Assembly (NCBI GenBank): GCA_021734835.1
Contig: JAIPIH010000001.1
Coordinates: 186,001 to 250,000 of the forward strand
Direction: 5' to 3'
DNA from: Candidatus Cloacimonadota bacterium
Lineage (GTDB): Bacteria > Cloacimonadota > Cloacimonadia > Cloacimonadales > TCS61
DNA: 64,000 nt
In this document: piece after piece, positions 16,261 through 24,887 of the stretch
Position numbering within the stretch: the stretch's first letter is position 1
How the letters are laid out: every line of letters starts with the position of its first letter
Position numbers and translations under genes: made by a program
Notes under the pieces: model-generated
Told to the model about the DNA's origin: nothing
Databases searched by the model: none
The model's input: the letters and a program-made list of their open reading frames with translations, nothing else

Positions 16261-17193
16261 ATGAAGTTATCATTTGTAATACCTGTGTATAATGAACAAA
16301 ACAGCTTACAACAATTGTATGCTGAGATAATTGCTGTCCTCGGAAAATCTAAATATGAGATTATTTTTATTGATGACGGAAGTACTGATAGTAGTTATAC
16401 TAGATTAAAGGAATTAGCTGATAATGACAGAAATGTAAAGCTGATAAAATTTCGTAAGAACTTTGGGAAATCTGCCGGTTTGAATATTGGATTTGAAGCT
16501 GCAGAAGGAGATGTGATATTTACTATGGATGCCGATCTGCAGGACGATCCTAGTGAAATACCCGCATTTCTTGAGAAACTAAAAGCAGGTTATGACCTGG
16601 TTACAGGCTGGAAACAGAAACGCAAAGATCCTATCAGTAAAACTTGGCCTTCTAAAATCTATAATAAAGTTACTTCCAATACTTTTAAACTAAAGTTACA
16701 TGACTATAATTGCGGATTTAAAGCTTATAGAAATGAGGTAATAAAAGAACTTGATATTTACGGTGAAATGCATAGATATATTCCTGCTTTAGCTTATTCA
16801 TTAGGGTTCAGGGTTGCTGAAATACCAGTGAATCACCGTAAAAGACAATTCGGTAAAACTAAATATGGCTCAGAACGTTACCTGCGTGGATTTCTCGATC
16901 TGCTTACTGTCAAACTTGTAACAGGTTACATTCATAGCCCCCTCTACCTGTTCGGAAGAGTTGGATTTGGATTTAGTGCAGTTGGCTTTTTTATCGCTCT
17001 CTATCTTACGATCATGAAGCTGGGATTTGGACACCCGCTGTATAACAGACCGCTTTTGTACCTGGCAACTTTGTTGATGATCATCGGTTTGCAATTTTTC
17101 TCTATTGGATTGCTGGGAGAATTGATCATAAACCGTAACAGAGAAACCAACAAAAAGAAGAATATTTCCATCACAGAAAAAATTAATTTCTGA
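16261..17193 (+). CDS. Family 2 glycosyltransferase, polyprenol-phosphate type (DPM1/GtrB-like)
   Basis: 310 residues. The GT-A domain has LSFVIPVYNEQNSL, IIFIDDGSTDSS, FRKNFGKSAGLNIGFE and the metal-binding DADLQDDP. Two C-terminal membrane helices (GFGFSAVGFFIALYLTIMKL and LATLLMIIGLQFFSIGLLGE) are typical of GtrB and ArnC. The enzyme would move a sugar from a nucleotide donor to polyprenyl phosphate. The ATG at 16261 follows GGAAGG; an earlier ATG at 16246 has no SD. It lies in the same run as the polyprenol kinase-like gene, with UDP-glucose pyrophosphorylase next, suggesting a glucose donor. Confidence 0.82.
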   Translation: MKLSFVIPVYNEQNSLQQLYAEIIAVLGKSKYEIIFIDDGSTDSSYTRLKELADNDRNVKLIKFRKNFGKSAGLNIGFEAAEGDVIFTMDADLQDDPSEIPAFLEKLKAGYDLVTGWKQKRKDPISKTWPSKIYNKVTSNTFKLKLHDYNCGFKAYRNEVIKELDIYGEMHRYIPALAYSLGFRVAEIPVNHRKRQFGKTKYGSERYLRGFLDLLTVKLVTGYIHSPLYLFGRVGFGFSAVGFFIALYLTIMKLGFGHPLYNRPLLYLATLLMIIGLQFFSIGLLGELIINRNRETNKKKNISITEKINF

Positions 17194-17212
17194 TATTTTC
17201 AGGAGGAAGATC

Positions 17213-18568
17213 ATGGACAACCATCTAACAGAATTTGTGGAACTTATGCAGAAGGAAGGCTTGGACGATCTGGTAATTCAATCATTTTCCAATGCTTATT
17301 ACAGAATTCTGGAAGGTGCAACCGGAATTCTCTCGGAAGCTGATATTGAACCTCCATCCCAAGAACATATAATTGATTATTATAACTTTGCTCAGATCAA
17401 ATCATCTCCCTTGGAAAAACTGGTTGTCATTAAATTAAATGGTGGTCTGGGGACTAGTATGGGTCTGGAAAAAGCTAAAACTTTACTTCAAGTAAAGAAC
17501 GGGTTGAATTTTCTGGATATTATCACGCAACAAATTTTGGAACTACGGAAAGTAAGTGGAAAAAATATTCCTCTGCTGTTTATGCATAGCTTCAATACAC
17601 GTCAGGATTCCCTTGATCATCTTAAGCAGTACGGTGATCTTCCTCTTCCCCATTTACCACTGGACTTTGTACAGAATAAATTACCTAAGATCATCCAAAA
17701 AGATCTCACACCTCTCCAGAATGAAGATGCTCATAAAAATTGGAATCCTCCCGGTCATGGTGAAATTTATAGTGTACTTTCGAGCTCGGGAATTTTGGAT
17801 AAACTTCTGGATCAAGGTTTTGAATATGCTTTCATTTCAAATTCCGATAATCTGGGTGCGGTTGTGGATGAAAAAATCCTCAGTTATTTTTCTGATCATA
17901 AGATCCCCTTTTTAATGGAAGTATGTCTGCGTACTGGAATGGATAGGAAAGGTGGTCATTTAGCACAGACAAAAAAAGGCCAACTCATCCTGCGTGAGTC
18001 AGCACAATGCCCCGAAGATGAAACAGAACTATTTCAGGATATCGAGCGGTATGGTTATTTTAATACAAATAATCTCTGGATAAATTTAAAAGCTTTGAAA
18101 CAGAAACTTTTTGATACCAACAATCTTTTACCTCTGCAGCTTATTCTGAATAGTAAAGTTGTGGACGGGGTCAAGGTGTATCAAGTGGAAAGTGCTATGG
18201 GATCTGCAATCAGCATTTTCAAAGGTTCTAAAGCTGTCGTTGTGGATCGGGATCGGTTTGCACCTGTGAAAAAAACAAATGATCTTCTGGCTCTTTGGAG
18301 TGATGCATATAAATTAACTTCTGCGCATAAATTGGAATTAATTTCTGAATTAGTACCTAATATCGACTTACAAGATGAATATTATAAAAATATTGCCGAT
18401 TTTTCTAAAAGATTTGCTGAAGGCGTACCTTCACTGAAAAAATGCACAGATTTGAGGATAGCAAGTGATGTCTTTTTTGGTAAAAATGTAAAGATCATCG
18501 GTAACGTAACTATATCCAAAGATGCAACTCTGAAAAACTGTACTTTACAAAACGAGGAAATGAAGTAA
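17213..18568 (+). CDS. UTP--glucose-1-phosphate uridylyltransferase, UDPGP (eukaryote-like) type
   Basis: 451 residues of the UDPGP family. LVVIKLNGGLGTSMGLEKAK is the nucleotide-binding signature, PLLFMHSFNTRQDS and PGHGEIY follow, and FISNSDNLGAVVD carries the metal and sugar site. A C-terminal left-handed helix segment (NVKIIGNVTISKDATLKN) is present. This is not the GalU family usual in bacteria. It makes UDP-glucose for the glycosyltransferase just upstream and for glycan synthesis in general. A strong AGGAGGA lies 6 bases before the ATG. Confidence 0.85.
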   Translation: MDNHLTEFVELMQKEGLDDLVIQSFSNAYYRILEGATGILSEADIEPPSQEHIIDYYNFAQIKSSPLEKLVVIKLNGGLGTSMGLEKAKTLLQVKNGLNFLDIITQQILELRKVSGKNIPLLFMHSFNTRQDSLDHLKQYGDLPLPHLPLDFVQNKLPKIIQKDLTPLQNEDAHKNWNPPGHGEIYSVLSSSGILDKLLDQGFEYAFISNSDNLGAVVDEKILSYFSDHKIPFLMEVCLRTGMDRKGGHLAQTKKGQLILRESAQCPEDETELFQDIERYGYFNTNNLWINLKALKQKLFDTNNLLPLQLILNSKVVDGVKVYQVESAMGSAISIFKGSKAVVVDRDRFAPVKKTNDLLALWSDAYKLTSAHKLELISELVPNIDLQDEYYKNIADFSKRFAEGVPSLKKCTDLRIASDVFFGKNVKIIGNVTISKDATLKNCTLQNEEMK

Positions 18569-18601
18569 ATTTCACTCGGTTTTTCCAATGAGGGACATAT
18601 A

Positions 18602-19264
18602 ATGTGGGAAATTGAAGCAAACACACCCATGAAACTTGCAGTGATAGAAATGAAAAATATTTCAGTAACGACCGAAAAAACTGTTTATCAAAAACTTCTG
18701 GATTGTGCTGTTGAATATAAAACAAAATATCAAGGAAAAAACATCAGCGAAGTGGACGGTGTGCTTTCAAGTCGCCAACTTTTCCGGGCTATCGGAATGG
18801 ATCCAACTAAACATCGGCCAGCTTCGGAAGCACTTCTGCGCAGAGCTTTGAAAGGATTGGATTACTATAATATCAATACGCTGGTGGACATTGGGAACTG
18901 GTGTTCACTGGATTTCCTACTGCCTAGTTGTGTTTATGATAGTAGTAAAACTGAAGGCGATATTATAGCTCGTTTGGGACGAGAAGGCGAATGCTATTTT
19001 GGTCATAATAAACGTAAAGTAAATTTGCAAAATCGTTATTTAATTGCCGACGACAAAGGTCCGTTTGGTTCGCCTATCACCGACTCGGCGCGCACTACAG
19101 TCGATGTGAATACGAAAGATGCTATTATCATAATATTTGCCGCTCAAGATTTCAAGGAAGCGAGACTTAAAAAAAATACCGGGATATTAGCAGAAAGGGT
19201 GAAAGATATTTACGGCGGCGAGATTAAGAACTTCTTTATTTTGAAGCCTCACTCACAGCTCTAG
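18602..19264 (+). CDS. Stand-alone B3/4 domain protein (PheRS-beta editing-like)
   Basis: 220 residues matching the B3/B4 domain of phenylalanyl-tRNA synthetase beta chain. KHRPASEALLRRALKG, NINTLVDIGNWCSLDFLLP and GPFGSPITDSARTTV are its core motifs. Stand-alone versions are thought to remove wrong amino acids from tRNA, an inference from the parent domain. GAGGG lies 8 bases before the ATG. It overlaps the convergent sigma-factor gene by four bases: the self-complementary CTAG supplies the stop for both strands. Confidence 0.8.
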   Translation: MWEIEANTPMKLAVIEMKNISVTTEKTVYQKLLDCAVEYKTKYQGKNISEVDGVLSSRQLFRAIGMDPTKHRPASEALLRRALKGLDYYNINTLVDIGNWCSLDFLLPSCVYDSSKTEGDIIARLGREGECYFGHNKRKVNLQNRYLIADDKGPFGSPITDSARTTVDVNTKDAIIIIFAAQDFKEARLKKNTGILAERVKDIYGGEIKNFFILKPHSQL

Positions 19265-20118
19265 CTAATCAGATTATCAATATCTATTTCAATCTCACTG
19301 TAAGAATCTTCTAATATTTTTTTTAGCGCTTCCTTCTGGATCTGTCTTACTCTCTCTCTCGATAAACCTAACTCTTCGCCAATCTGAGCAAAATTCCTTG
19401 ACCTACCGTCCTCCAAACCGAAATATTGCTTAATTATATAAGCTTCCCGCGAATCTAAAGAATTAATTGAGCGGTCAATACTCTCTTCAACTTTCTCCCG
19501 ATAATATAAAGTTTTAGGATCTACGCTATCTTCATCTTTAAGTAATTCACTCAGAGCAACATCGCTGTTATTTCTGGAAAAACTGCTGTTATCTATCGAG
19601 AGTGTGTTTTTAGCTTGTTGTCTTACTTTTTTGATTGCACTTTCTTCCAGATCAGTGATCTCAGCGATCTCTTCCAAAGTAGCTTTTTCTCCGGTCTCAC
19701 TAAATATTTTATCTTTTGCGTATTTGATCTTATTAGCTTGAGTTGCTTTACCCAAAGGCATTCTAATAACGGATGTCTTCTCCGCAAGCGCAAATAATAT
19801 CTTCTGACGTATCCACCAAACTGCATAAGAAATGAGCTTGTTATGTTTGCTGGGATCAAATTTTTCGATCGCTTTGATCAGACCCATGTTACCTTCACTG
19901 ATCAATTCGGAGAGTGATAAGCCACGATTCTGATATTTTGCGGCTATTTTAACTACAAATTTTAAGTTAGAAGTTACTAACTTTTCAATAGCTTTTTCAT
20001 CGCCCTTCTTTGCCTTTAGAGCTAATTCATGCTCTGCTTCACGACTTAAAGGTTTGTTCTTGGAAATCTGATTCAGATAGCTTTGTAAGGCTTTATCATT
20101 AAAAATATTCTCTGACAT
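19261..20118 (-). CDS. RNA polymerase sigma factor, RpoD/SigA family, short form
   Basis: 285 residues: region 1.2 (LQSYLNQISKNKPLSREAE), region 2 (LVTSNLKFVVKIAAKYQNRG, then SYAVWWIRQKIL), region 3 and region 4.2 (FAQIGEELGLSRERVRQIQ). Region 1.1 and the non-conserved insert of true RpoD are missing, so this is either the compact primary sigma seen in some phyla or a group 2 factor. The upstream MerR-type gene is 11 bases away and probably cotranscribed, hinting at a stress link. Confidence 0.88.
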   Translation of the reverse strand: MSENIFNDKALQSYLNQISKNKPLSREAEHELALKAKKGDEKAIEKLVTSNLKFVVKIAAKYQNRGLSLSELISEGNMGLIKAIEKFDPSKHNKLISYAVWWIRQKILFALAEKTSVIRMPLGKATQANKIKYAKDKIFSETGEKATLEEIAEITDLEESAIKKVRQQAKNTLSIDNSSFSRNNSDVALSELLKDEDSVDPKTLYYREKVEESIDRSINSLDSREAYIIKQYFGLEDGRSRNFAQIGEELGLSRERVRQIQKEALKKILEDSYSEIEIDIDNLIS

Positions 20119-20129
20119 TTTAGATCCTT

Positions 20130-20432
20130 TTATAATTTGAATTCATTGATATGATCATATATAAAATCCAAAAGTTCTTCATTATTCATACTTAACTTTT
20201 TGGCAAGTGAAAAAACTATCTTCACACCTGATAAATTCATTCCTAATTCAAGCGTCAGGGTTATGATAGTTGTTACCTTTATTAGATCATTTTGCGTAAA
20301 AAGTCTGGTATTATGCTCTGATCTGATTGGCTTGATCAATCCTTTTCTTTCATACATCCTGATCGTTTGATCGTGTATTCCAAGTTGCTTTGCAACTTCT
20401 CCGATCTTAAACAACTCTTCTCTGTTTGTCAT
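20130..20432 (-). CDS. MerR-family regulator, HspR-like
   Basis: 100 residues. An N-terminal winged helix (FKIGEVAKQLGIHDQTIRMY, then ERKGLIKP and NTRLFTQNDL) is followed by a short helix pair (LTLELGMNLSGVKIVF). The pattern 'nLsGVkiv' is that of HspR, the heat-shock repressor subgroup, which lacks an effector domain. It is directly upstream of a sigma-factor gene. A self-regulated sigma operon is inferred; no inverted HAIR-type operator (CTTGAGT-N7-ACTCAAG) was seen upstream. Confidence 0.8.
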   Translation of the reverse strand: MTNREELFKIGEVAKQLGIHDQTIRMYERKGLIKPIRSEHNTRLFTQNDLIKVTTIITLTLELGMNLSGVKIVFSLAKKLSMNNEELLDFIYDHINEFKL

Positions 20433-20449
20433 TGATTTGCTCCTGCTAA

Positions 20450-21388
20450 CTATAATGACGGGAGAACACTTCTGGGGTCAACTGCTTTTCCCTTTACCCG
20501 GTATTCAAAATGAAGATGAGGACCGCTCGCTGTTCCTGTTTGACCTACAGTAGCAATTGGTTGGCCCTTACCAACGGCATCTCCCACCCTAACTAAATTT
20601 GTCTCATTATGTGCATACACTGTCATAATATAACCACGATGTTCCAAGATGATCACATTTCCGTATCCTCTTTGGGAACCGGAATAAACTACTTTCCCCT
20701 TTTGAACAGCTAAGATAGGATCTCCTTTTTCAGCGGAGATGTCTATTCCTTTGTGAGGTCTTCCATCTCGTAACCCAAACTCCGAAGTTACTGTACCCTT
20801 CAGCGGTAAGATAAAGTCTATAGCTGAATCGGGAACCTCTGATCGTACAGATGTCTCTTTTTCGATTTCCGAGATCTTAGGTTTCGCTGATCCATTAGTT
20901 TCTAAGCTGGTTTTACCTGATTTCCTACCGGGCAGTAAGGAGATTTTCATTCCTGGTTCCAGCTTGTATGTATTTAAATCATTGAAGTCAAGGATATCAA
21001 AAACGCTTAATCCGTACATTTTAGCAATGCGGTGGATAGATTCCTTCGGCTTTACCAAATGATAACCATTGCCGGGGATTTTACGCTGTGTAACGAAATC
21101 CTGTTTTTTTGACTTATGAGGATAAAGGAATATCTTTTGCCCCACAAAAACCCGATCTGATGTCATATTATTGAAAAGTTTGATCTTATCTACTGAAAGT
21201 GCATATTTATTTGAAATAGAAACGATTGTTTCACCTTCCTTAACTATATGATAATCACCGGATGGTGTTACATAGATCGGATTACTGGATAATGCTAACA
21301 ACAGAGAAAATCCTGATAACAATATCCAGAATAAAATTATTCTGATAGCTAAGTTTTTTAGTGAACTCCTAACTGTTTCCAAAATCAA
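20450..21388 (-). CDS. LysM-LysM-M23 peptidoglycan endopeptidase
   Basis: 312 residues. A signal/anchor helix (IRIILFWILLSGFSLLLALS) precedes two LysM repeats (YHIVKEGETIVSISNKYALS..., YHLVKPKESIHRIAKMYGLS...) and a C-terminal M23 domain. The M23 domain has zinc ligands in HKGIDI and HLHFEYR, plus YAHNETN. LysM anchors it to peptidoglycan in the periplasm; the M23 domain cleaves cross-link peptides. The start is a TTG that overlaps the acylphosphatase stop (TTGA), a coupled arrangement. Confidence 0.88.
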   Translation of the reverse strand: MILETVRSSLKNLAIRIILFWILLSGFSLLLALSSNPIYVTPSGDYHIVKEGETIVSISNKYALSVDKIKLFNNMTSDRVFVGQKIFLYPHKSKKQDFVTQRKIPGNGYHLVKPKESIHRIAKMYGLSVFDILDFNDLNTYKLEPGMKISLLPGRKSGKTSLETNGSAKPKISEIEKETSVRSEVPDSAIDFILPLKGTVTSEFGLRDGRPHKGIDISAEKGDPILAVQKGKVVYSGSQRGYGNVIILEHRGYIMTVYAHNETNLVRVGDAVGKGQPIATVGQTGTASGPHLHFEYRVKGKAVDPRSVLPSL

Positions 21389-21657
21389 TATGTTATCCTA
21401 AAATCTGTATATTCAGTAGTTAATTGTAACGCGGTAATCTTTAGATCATCCACTCTCGCCATTGAAGAACCCGCTTTTAACATTTTGATAAATAGATCTA
21501 AAGCTACATCATTTCCTATGGCAACCACCTTAACATCGCCGCTTACTAAATTCTTAGTATATCCCTTTATATTAAGCTCTCTTGCTCTTTGTAAAACAAA
21601 AGCACGAAAGCAAACTCCTTGCACTCTGCCCGAAACGATTATTTCTAAACTTTTCAT
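21385..21657 (-). CDS. acyP: Acylphosphatase
   Basis: About 90 residues. The signature GRVQGVCFRAFV includes the catalytic Arg, and GYTKNLVSGDVKVVAIG includes the catalytic Asn. It hydrolyses acyl phosphates such as acetyl phosphate or carbamoyl phosphate. The ATG at 21657 follows AGGT at 8 bases; a longer form from a TTG at 21678 is possible. It is coupled to the M23 gene by a four-base overlap, with no obvious functional link. Confidence 0.85.
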   Translation of the reverse strand: MKSLEIIVSGRVQGVCFRAFVLQRARELNIKGYTKNLVSGDVKVVAIGNDVALDLFIKMLKAGSSMARVDDLKITALQLTTEYTDFRITY

Positions 21658-21958
21658 ATTATTACCTGTCAACTTCAAAAACCACTCTATAAATATGAGT
21701 GAGTTAGTGTCAAATAATTTAATTAGCTTTTACTCACAGATCAGACTGGCTTTTTCGATAATTATACCTTCAACTAAAGTTTAACTTGAAAAATCAAAAC
21801 AAGAAGAAAATGTTAAATGGTATGTTTTTCCTCCAAGAACAGAAAGAAATGCTATAAAATTAGCTTCTGCAATCAAAACAAATCTAAATCGTTTTTAAGT
21901 TATTCGTTTACTCTTGACATTTCCAATATGCTTCTTGAAATCTGCGATAGGAATGATT

Positions 21959-22573
21959 ATGAATAAAGATATTTTTCGGAAATACTTGGATAAACATCTA
22001 CCCGAGAGGGTTGATGAGTTGATGAACTCATTTGAGCGATTACTCGAAGTGCTGTGGGAAGAGAATTCAAAGATAAATCTTATCTCAAGAAAAACTCCAA
22101 AAGATGAATATTGGACTCGTCACTTTCTGGATTCACTGCTTCCTATTGAAATGACAGCTCTGGCAAATAAGAAAATATTGGATTTTGGAACGGGTGGTGG
22201 GTTGCCAGGAATACCATTAAATCTTGTTTTTCCAAGTTCTGAATTTTTTTTACTTGATTCTACCCATAAAAAGATCAGTGCTGTAAAAAATATAATTAAA
22301 ATGCTTGACTTGACTTCTTGTTTCACGATTGTTTCACGATTAGAAGATTTAGATAAGAGCTTAATTGGGTCTTTTGATATCATAGTGTGCAGATCAGTGA
22401 AAATAGTTCCAAAATATAAAAGTATTTTATTGAAACTTATTAAAAATAATGGCAGAATTATTTTATATAAAAGTAAATTAATGGACGATATAAAGCAATT
22501 TGAGAAGTTTCAGATCCACGATGTATCACATCCAGTCTTAGGAGAAAGGAAAATCATTGAGATTAGAAAATAG
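21959..22573 (+). CDS. rsmG: 16S rRNA m7G527 methyltransferase RsmG (GidB)
   Basis: 204 residues: NLISRKTPKDEYWTRHFLDS, LPIEM, LDFGTGGGLPGIPL (SAM motif I) and IIVCRSVK are RsmG landmarks. It methylates G527 of 16S rRNA. The ATG at 21959 is preferred: AGGA lies 6 bases upstream, while the ATG six bases earlier is too close to it and the 21914 start has no SD. The order rsmG-parA-parB is the classic origin-proximal arrangement. The 280-base gap before it contains a stop-bounded stretch of 38 codons (21785-21898) that may be a gene remnant. Confidence 0.88.
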   Translation: MNKDIFRKYLDKHLPERVDELMNSFERLLEVLWEENSKINLISRKTPKDEYWTRHFLDSLLPIEMTALANKKILDFGTGGGLPGIPLNLVFPSSEFFLLDSTHKKISAVKNIIKMLDLTSCFTIVSRLEDLDKSLIGSFDIIVCRSVKIVPKYKSILLKLIKNNGRIILYKSKLMDDIKQFEKFQIHDVSHPVLGERKIIEIRK

Positions 22574-22617
22574 AAAAAGCAAAGGTTAAAATCCTTTGAG
22601 AAAATTCTGGAGATAAA

Positions 22618-23373
22618 ATGGGCAAAGTTATTGCAATAGTAAATCAGAAAGGCGGAGTAGGTAAGACAACCTCAGCGATCAATATTGCCTCCGCTTTAGC
22701 TATTTACGAAAAAAAAACATTATTAATTGATTTCGATCCTCAGGGAAATTCCTCCAGCGGTATAGGTGTGGAAAGTGGAAAACCCAACATCTACGAAGCT
22801 CTGATCAGCAGTGTCGATATAAGTGAAGTAGTAAAAAAATCTCCTATTTTAGAAAAACTGGATGTTATACCTTCCAATGTTGATCTAAGCGGCGCAGAAA
22901 TTGAACTGGTGAAAGAATATTCACGCGAATTTAAACTTAAAGAAGCTATTGTAAATATTAAGAATGAGTATGATTACGTTATTATTGATTGTCCTCCATC
23001 GCTAGGCTTGTTGACTGTAAATGCTTTGACAGCCTGCACTGATGTACTTATCCCAATACAATGTGAATATTATGCGTTGGAAGGTGTTAGCCAACTGCTT
23101 AATACAATAAGACTAATAAAAAAAGGACTAAATCCGGATCTAAATATTATGGGAATTCTACTGACGATGTATGATAGAAGGTTAAATTTATCTTTGCAAG
23201 TCGCCAAGGAAGTAAGACGGTATTTTCAGGAACAGGTCTTCTCTTCAATAATTAACCGAAGTGTGAAGTTAAGTGAAGCACCAAGTTTTGGGAAATCGAT
23301 CTTTCATTATGATATTAAATCGTCTGGAGCAAAAAGCTATTTACAATTAGCTAAGGAAGTATTAGCAAGATGA
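22618..23373 (+). CDS. parA: Chromosome partitioning ATPase ParA/Soj
   Basis: 251 residues. The deviant Walker A is in VNQKGGVGKTTSAINIASAL; FDPQGNSSSGIG, VIIDCPPSLGLLTVNAL and PIQCEYYALEGVSQL follow. It is the ParA ATPase that moves ParB-parS complexes along the nucleoid. GGAG lies 5 bases before the ATG. The stop overlaps parB (ATGA). Confidence 0.95.
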   Translation: MGKVIAIVNQKGGVGKTTSAINIASALAIYEKKTLLIDFDPQGNSSSGIGVESGKPNIYEALISSVDISEVVKKSPILEKLDVIPSNVDLSGAEIELVKEYSREFKLKEAIVNIKNEYDYVIIDCPPSLGLLTVNALTACTDVLIPIQCEYYALEGVSQLLNTIRLIKKGLNPDLNIMGILLTMYDRRLNLSLQVAKEVRRYFQEQVFSSIINRSVKLSEAPSFGKSIFHYDIKSSGAKSYLQLAKEVLAR

Positions 23374-24221
23374 GTAAATTAGGAAAAGGTTTAGAAGCAT
23401 TGATAAGTTCAGTTCCAGAGTCAACCGATAGTTCAACCGGAATTACTACGATCAAAACAGATCAGATTAAACCAAACAGATATCAACCTAGAAAACAATT
23501 TAATTCTGAAAAACTGCAGGAGTTAGCTAATTCTTTAAAGGAAAACGGTATAATTCAGCCGATCATTGTAACTTCCAAAGATGAAGGAGAATATGAACTA
23601 GTCGCAGGAGAGCGTAGATTAGAAGCATCTAAGTTAGCAGGATTTAGTGAAGTACCCGTGATCATTAGAAGCGTATCTCCCAAAGAACAGCTGCAATTTG
23701 CAATAATAGAAAATGTACAAAGAGAAGATCTTACCGCAATTGAGGAAGCAAAAGCTTATCAACAATTAAATGAAGAATTCAAACTTACACATGCGCAAAT
23801 ATCGGAAATTGTAGGTAAAGATAGAGTAACTATCACCAATTTCATCAGATTATTGAAATTAAGCGATGAAATTCAGCAGCTTATACTCGAGGATAAAATA
23901 TCTTCCGGTCATGCTAGAGCAATTCTGCAAGTTGATGAGGGACTTCAGGATGAATTTTCAAAGTTGATATTAAAAAACAGATTATCTGTAAGAAAAGCCG
24001 AAGAGGAAGCAAAAAAAATAAAAGAAACTGGCTCTTTAGCATTTCCGAAGAGGAAAAAACAAGTAAGTGAAACTCCGCTAATTAAAGAATCAGAAAATAA
24101 ACTGAAAGAAAAATTGAATGCCAAAGTAAAAATTTCTGATAATAATTACAAAGGTAAGATAAGCATTTATTATTCAACCAAAAATGAATTTGAAAAATTA
24201 TTAGAAAAATTAGAAAAATGA
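23370..24221 (+). CDS. parB: Chromosome partitioning protein ParB/Spo0J
   Basis: 283 residues. The CTPase/ParB N-terminal domain shows IKPNRYQPRKQF, LVAGERRLEASKLAG and the arginine-bearing box around ENVQREDLTAIEEA. The HTH region is KLTHAQISEIVGKDRVTITN, approximately 130-165. A basic linker and short C-terminal dimer domain complete it. It should bind the perfect parS at 34381-34396, 10.2 kb downstream. Start and stop both overlap neighbours by four bases. Confidence 0.95.
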   Translation: MSKLGKGLEALISSVPESTDSSTGITTIKTDQIKPNRYQPRKQFNSEKLQELANSLKENGIIQPIIVTSKDEGEYELVAGERRLEASKLAGFSEVPVIIRSVSPKEQLQFAIIENVQREDLTAIEEAKAYQQLNEEFKLTHAQISEIVGKDRVTITNFIRLLKLSDEIQQLILEDKISSGHARAILQVDEGLQDEFSKLILKNRLSVRKAEEEAKKIKETGSLAFPKRKKQVSETPLIKESENKLKEKLNAKVKISDNNYKGKISIYYSTKNEFEKLLEKLEK

Positions 24222-24877
24222 AGTATCTGATAACATTTTTTTTGATCGTAATTATGCTTGTAACTGCCTGGTTTTTTAGGGAAAACATAAGACTAAAAAA
24301 ATTAGTTGAGAAGCAGCAGATGGAACTCGACATTTCTAGTAAATATATTAAGAAAATCAACCAGAAAATTTCTGAACACAGTGATAAAAATTTTACATTA
24401 AAACCGAGTGCTGAAAGAGTAAATGCACTCATAGATAACTACCTGAATGAGAAGAAAGATAATAAACTGACAGCGGATAAAGAGCTGATCCCAGAGCAAA
24501 TATCCTATATCCCAGACATAATTCCGCTGAAAGGTGAATTTGCGATCAGCCAGAAATTTTCGGATAAGCACACCGGCATCGATCTAGCCTCGCCTTCCGG
24601 ATCAGAAATTGTAGCAGTTGCAACAGGTGAAGTCCTATCTGTATATTATGATGAACATTACGGTAAGGTTATCATGATAGATCACCTTAACCAATTCACG
24701 ACTTTATACGCTCATCTGGCAACTTCATTCTTTGAGGCTAACGATAGTGTGAAGAAAGGTGAGACTATTGCTTTGGTAGGAAATACCGGTTATAGTTCTG
24801 CGCCCCATCTACATTTTGAATTATTGATCGATGGCAAAAGTGTTGATCCTCTTGATCACATTAATTTGCTAAAATAG
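24218..24877 (+). CDS. Membrane-anchored M23 peptidase next to bactofilin
   Basis: 219 residues. An N-terminal membrane helix (YLITFFLIVIMLVTAWFF) is followed by a short coil and a C-terminal M23 domain. Zinc ligands are in HTGIDLASPSG and HLHFELL, with TLYAHLA between. It is a periplasmic peptidoglycan endopeptidase candidate. It lies 10 bases before the bactofilin gene. Pairing of bactofilin with an M23 peptidase is a known morphogenesis arrangement in other phyla, so a local cell-wall shaping role is likely. Confidence 0.85.
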   Translation: MKYLITFFLIVIMLVTAWFFRENIRLKKLVEKQQMELDISSKYIKKINQKISEHSDKNFTLKPSAERVNALIDNYLNEKKDNKLTADKELIPEQISYIPDIIPLKGEFAISQKFSDKHTGIDLASPSGSEIVAVATGEVLSVYYDEHYGKVIMIDHLNQFTTLYAHLATSFFEANDSVKKGETIALVGNTGYSSAPHLHFELLIDGKSVDPLDHINLLK

Positions 24878-24887
24878 GAGGAATTTT

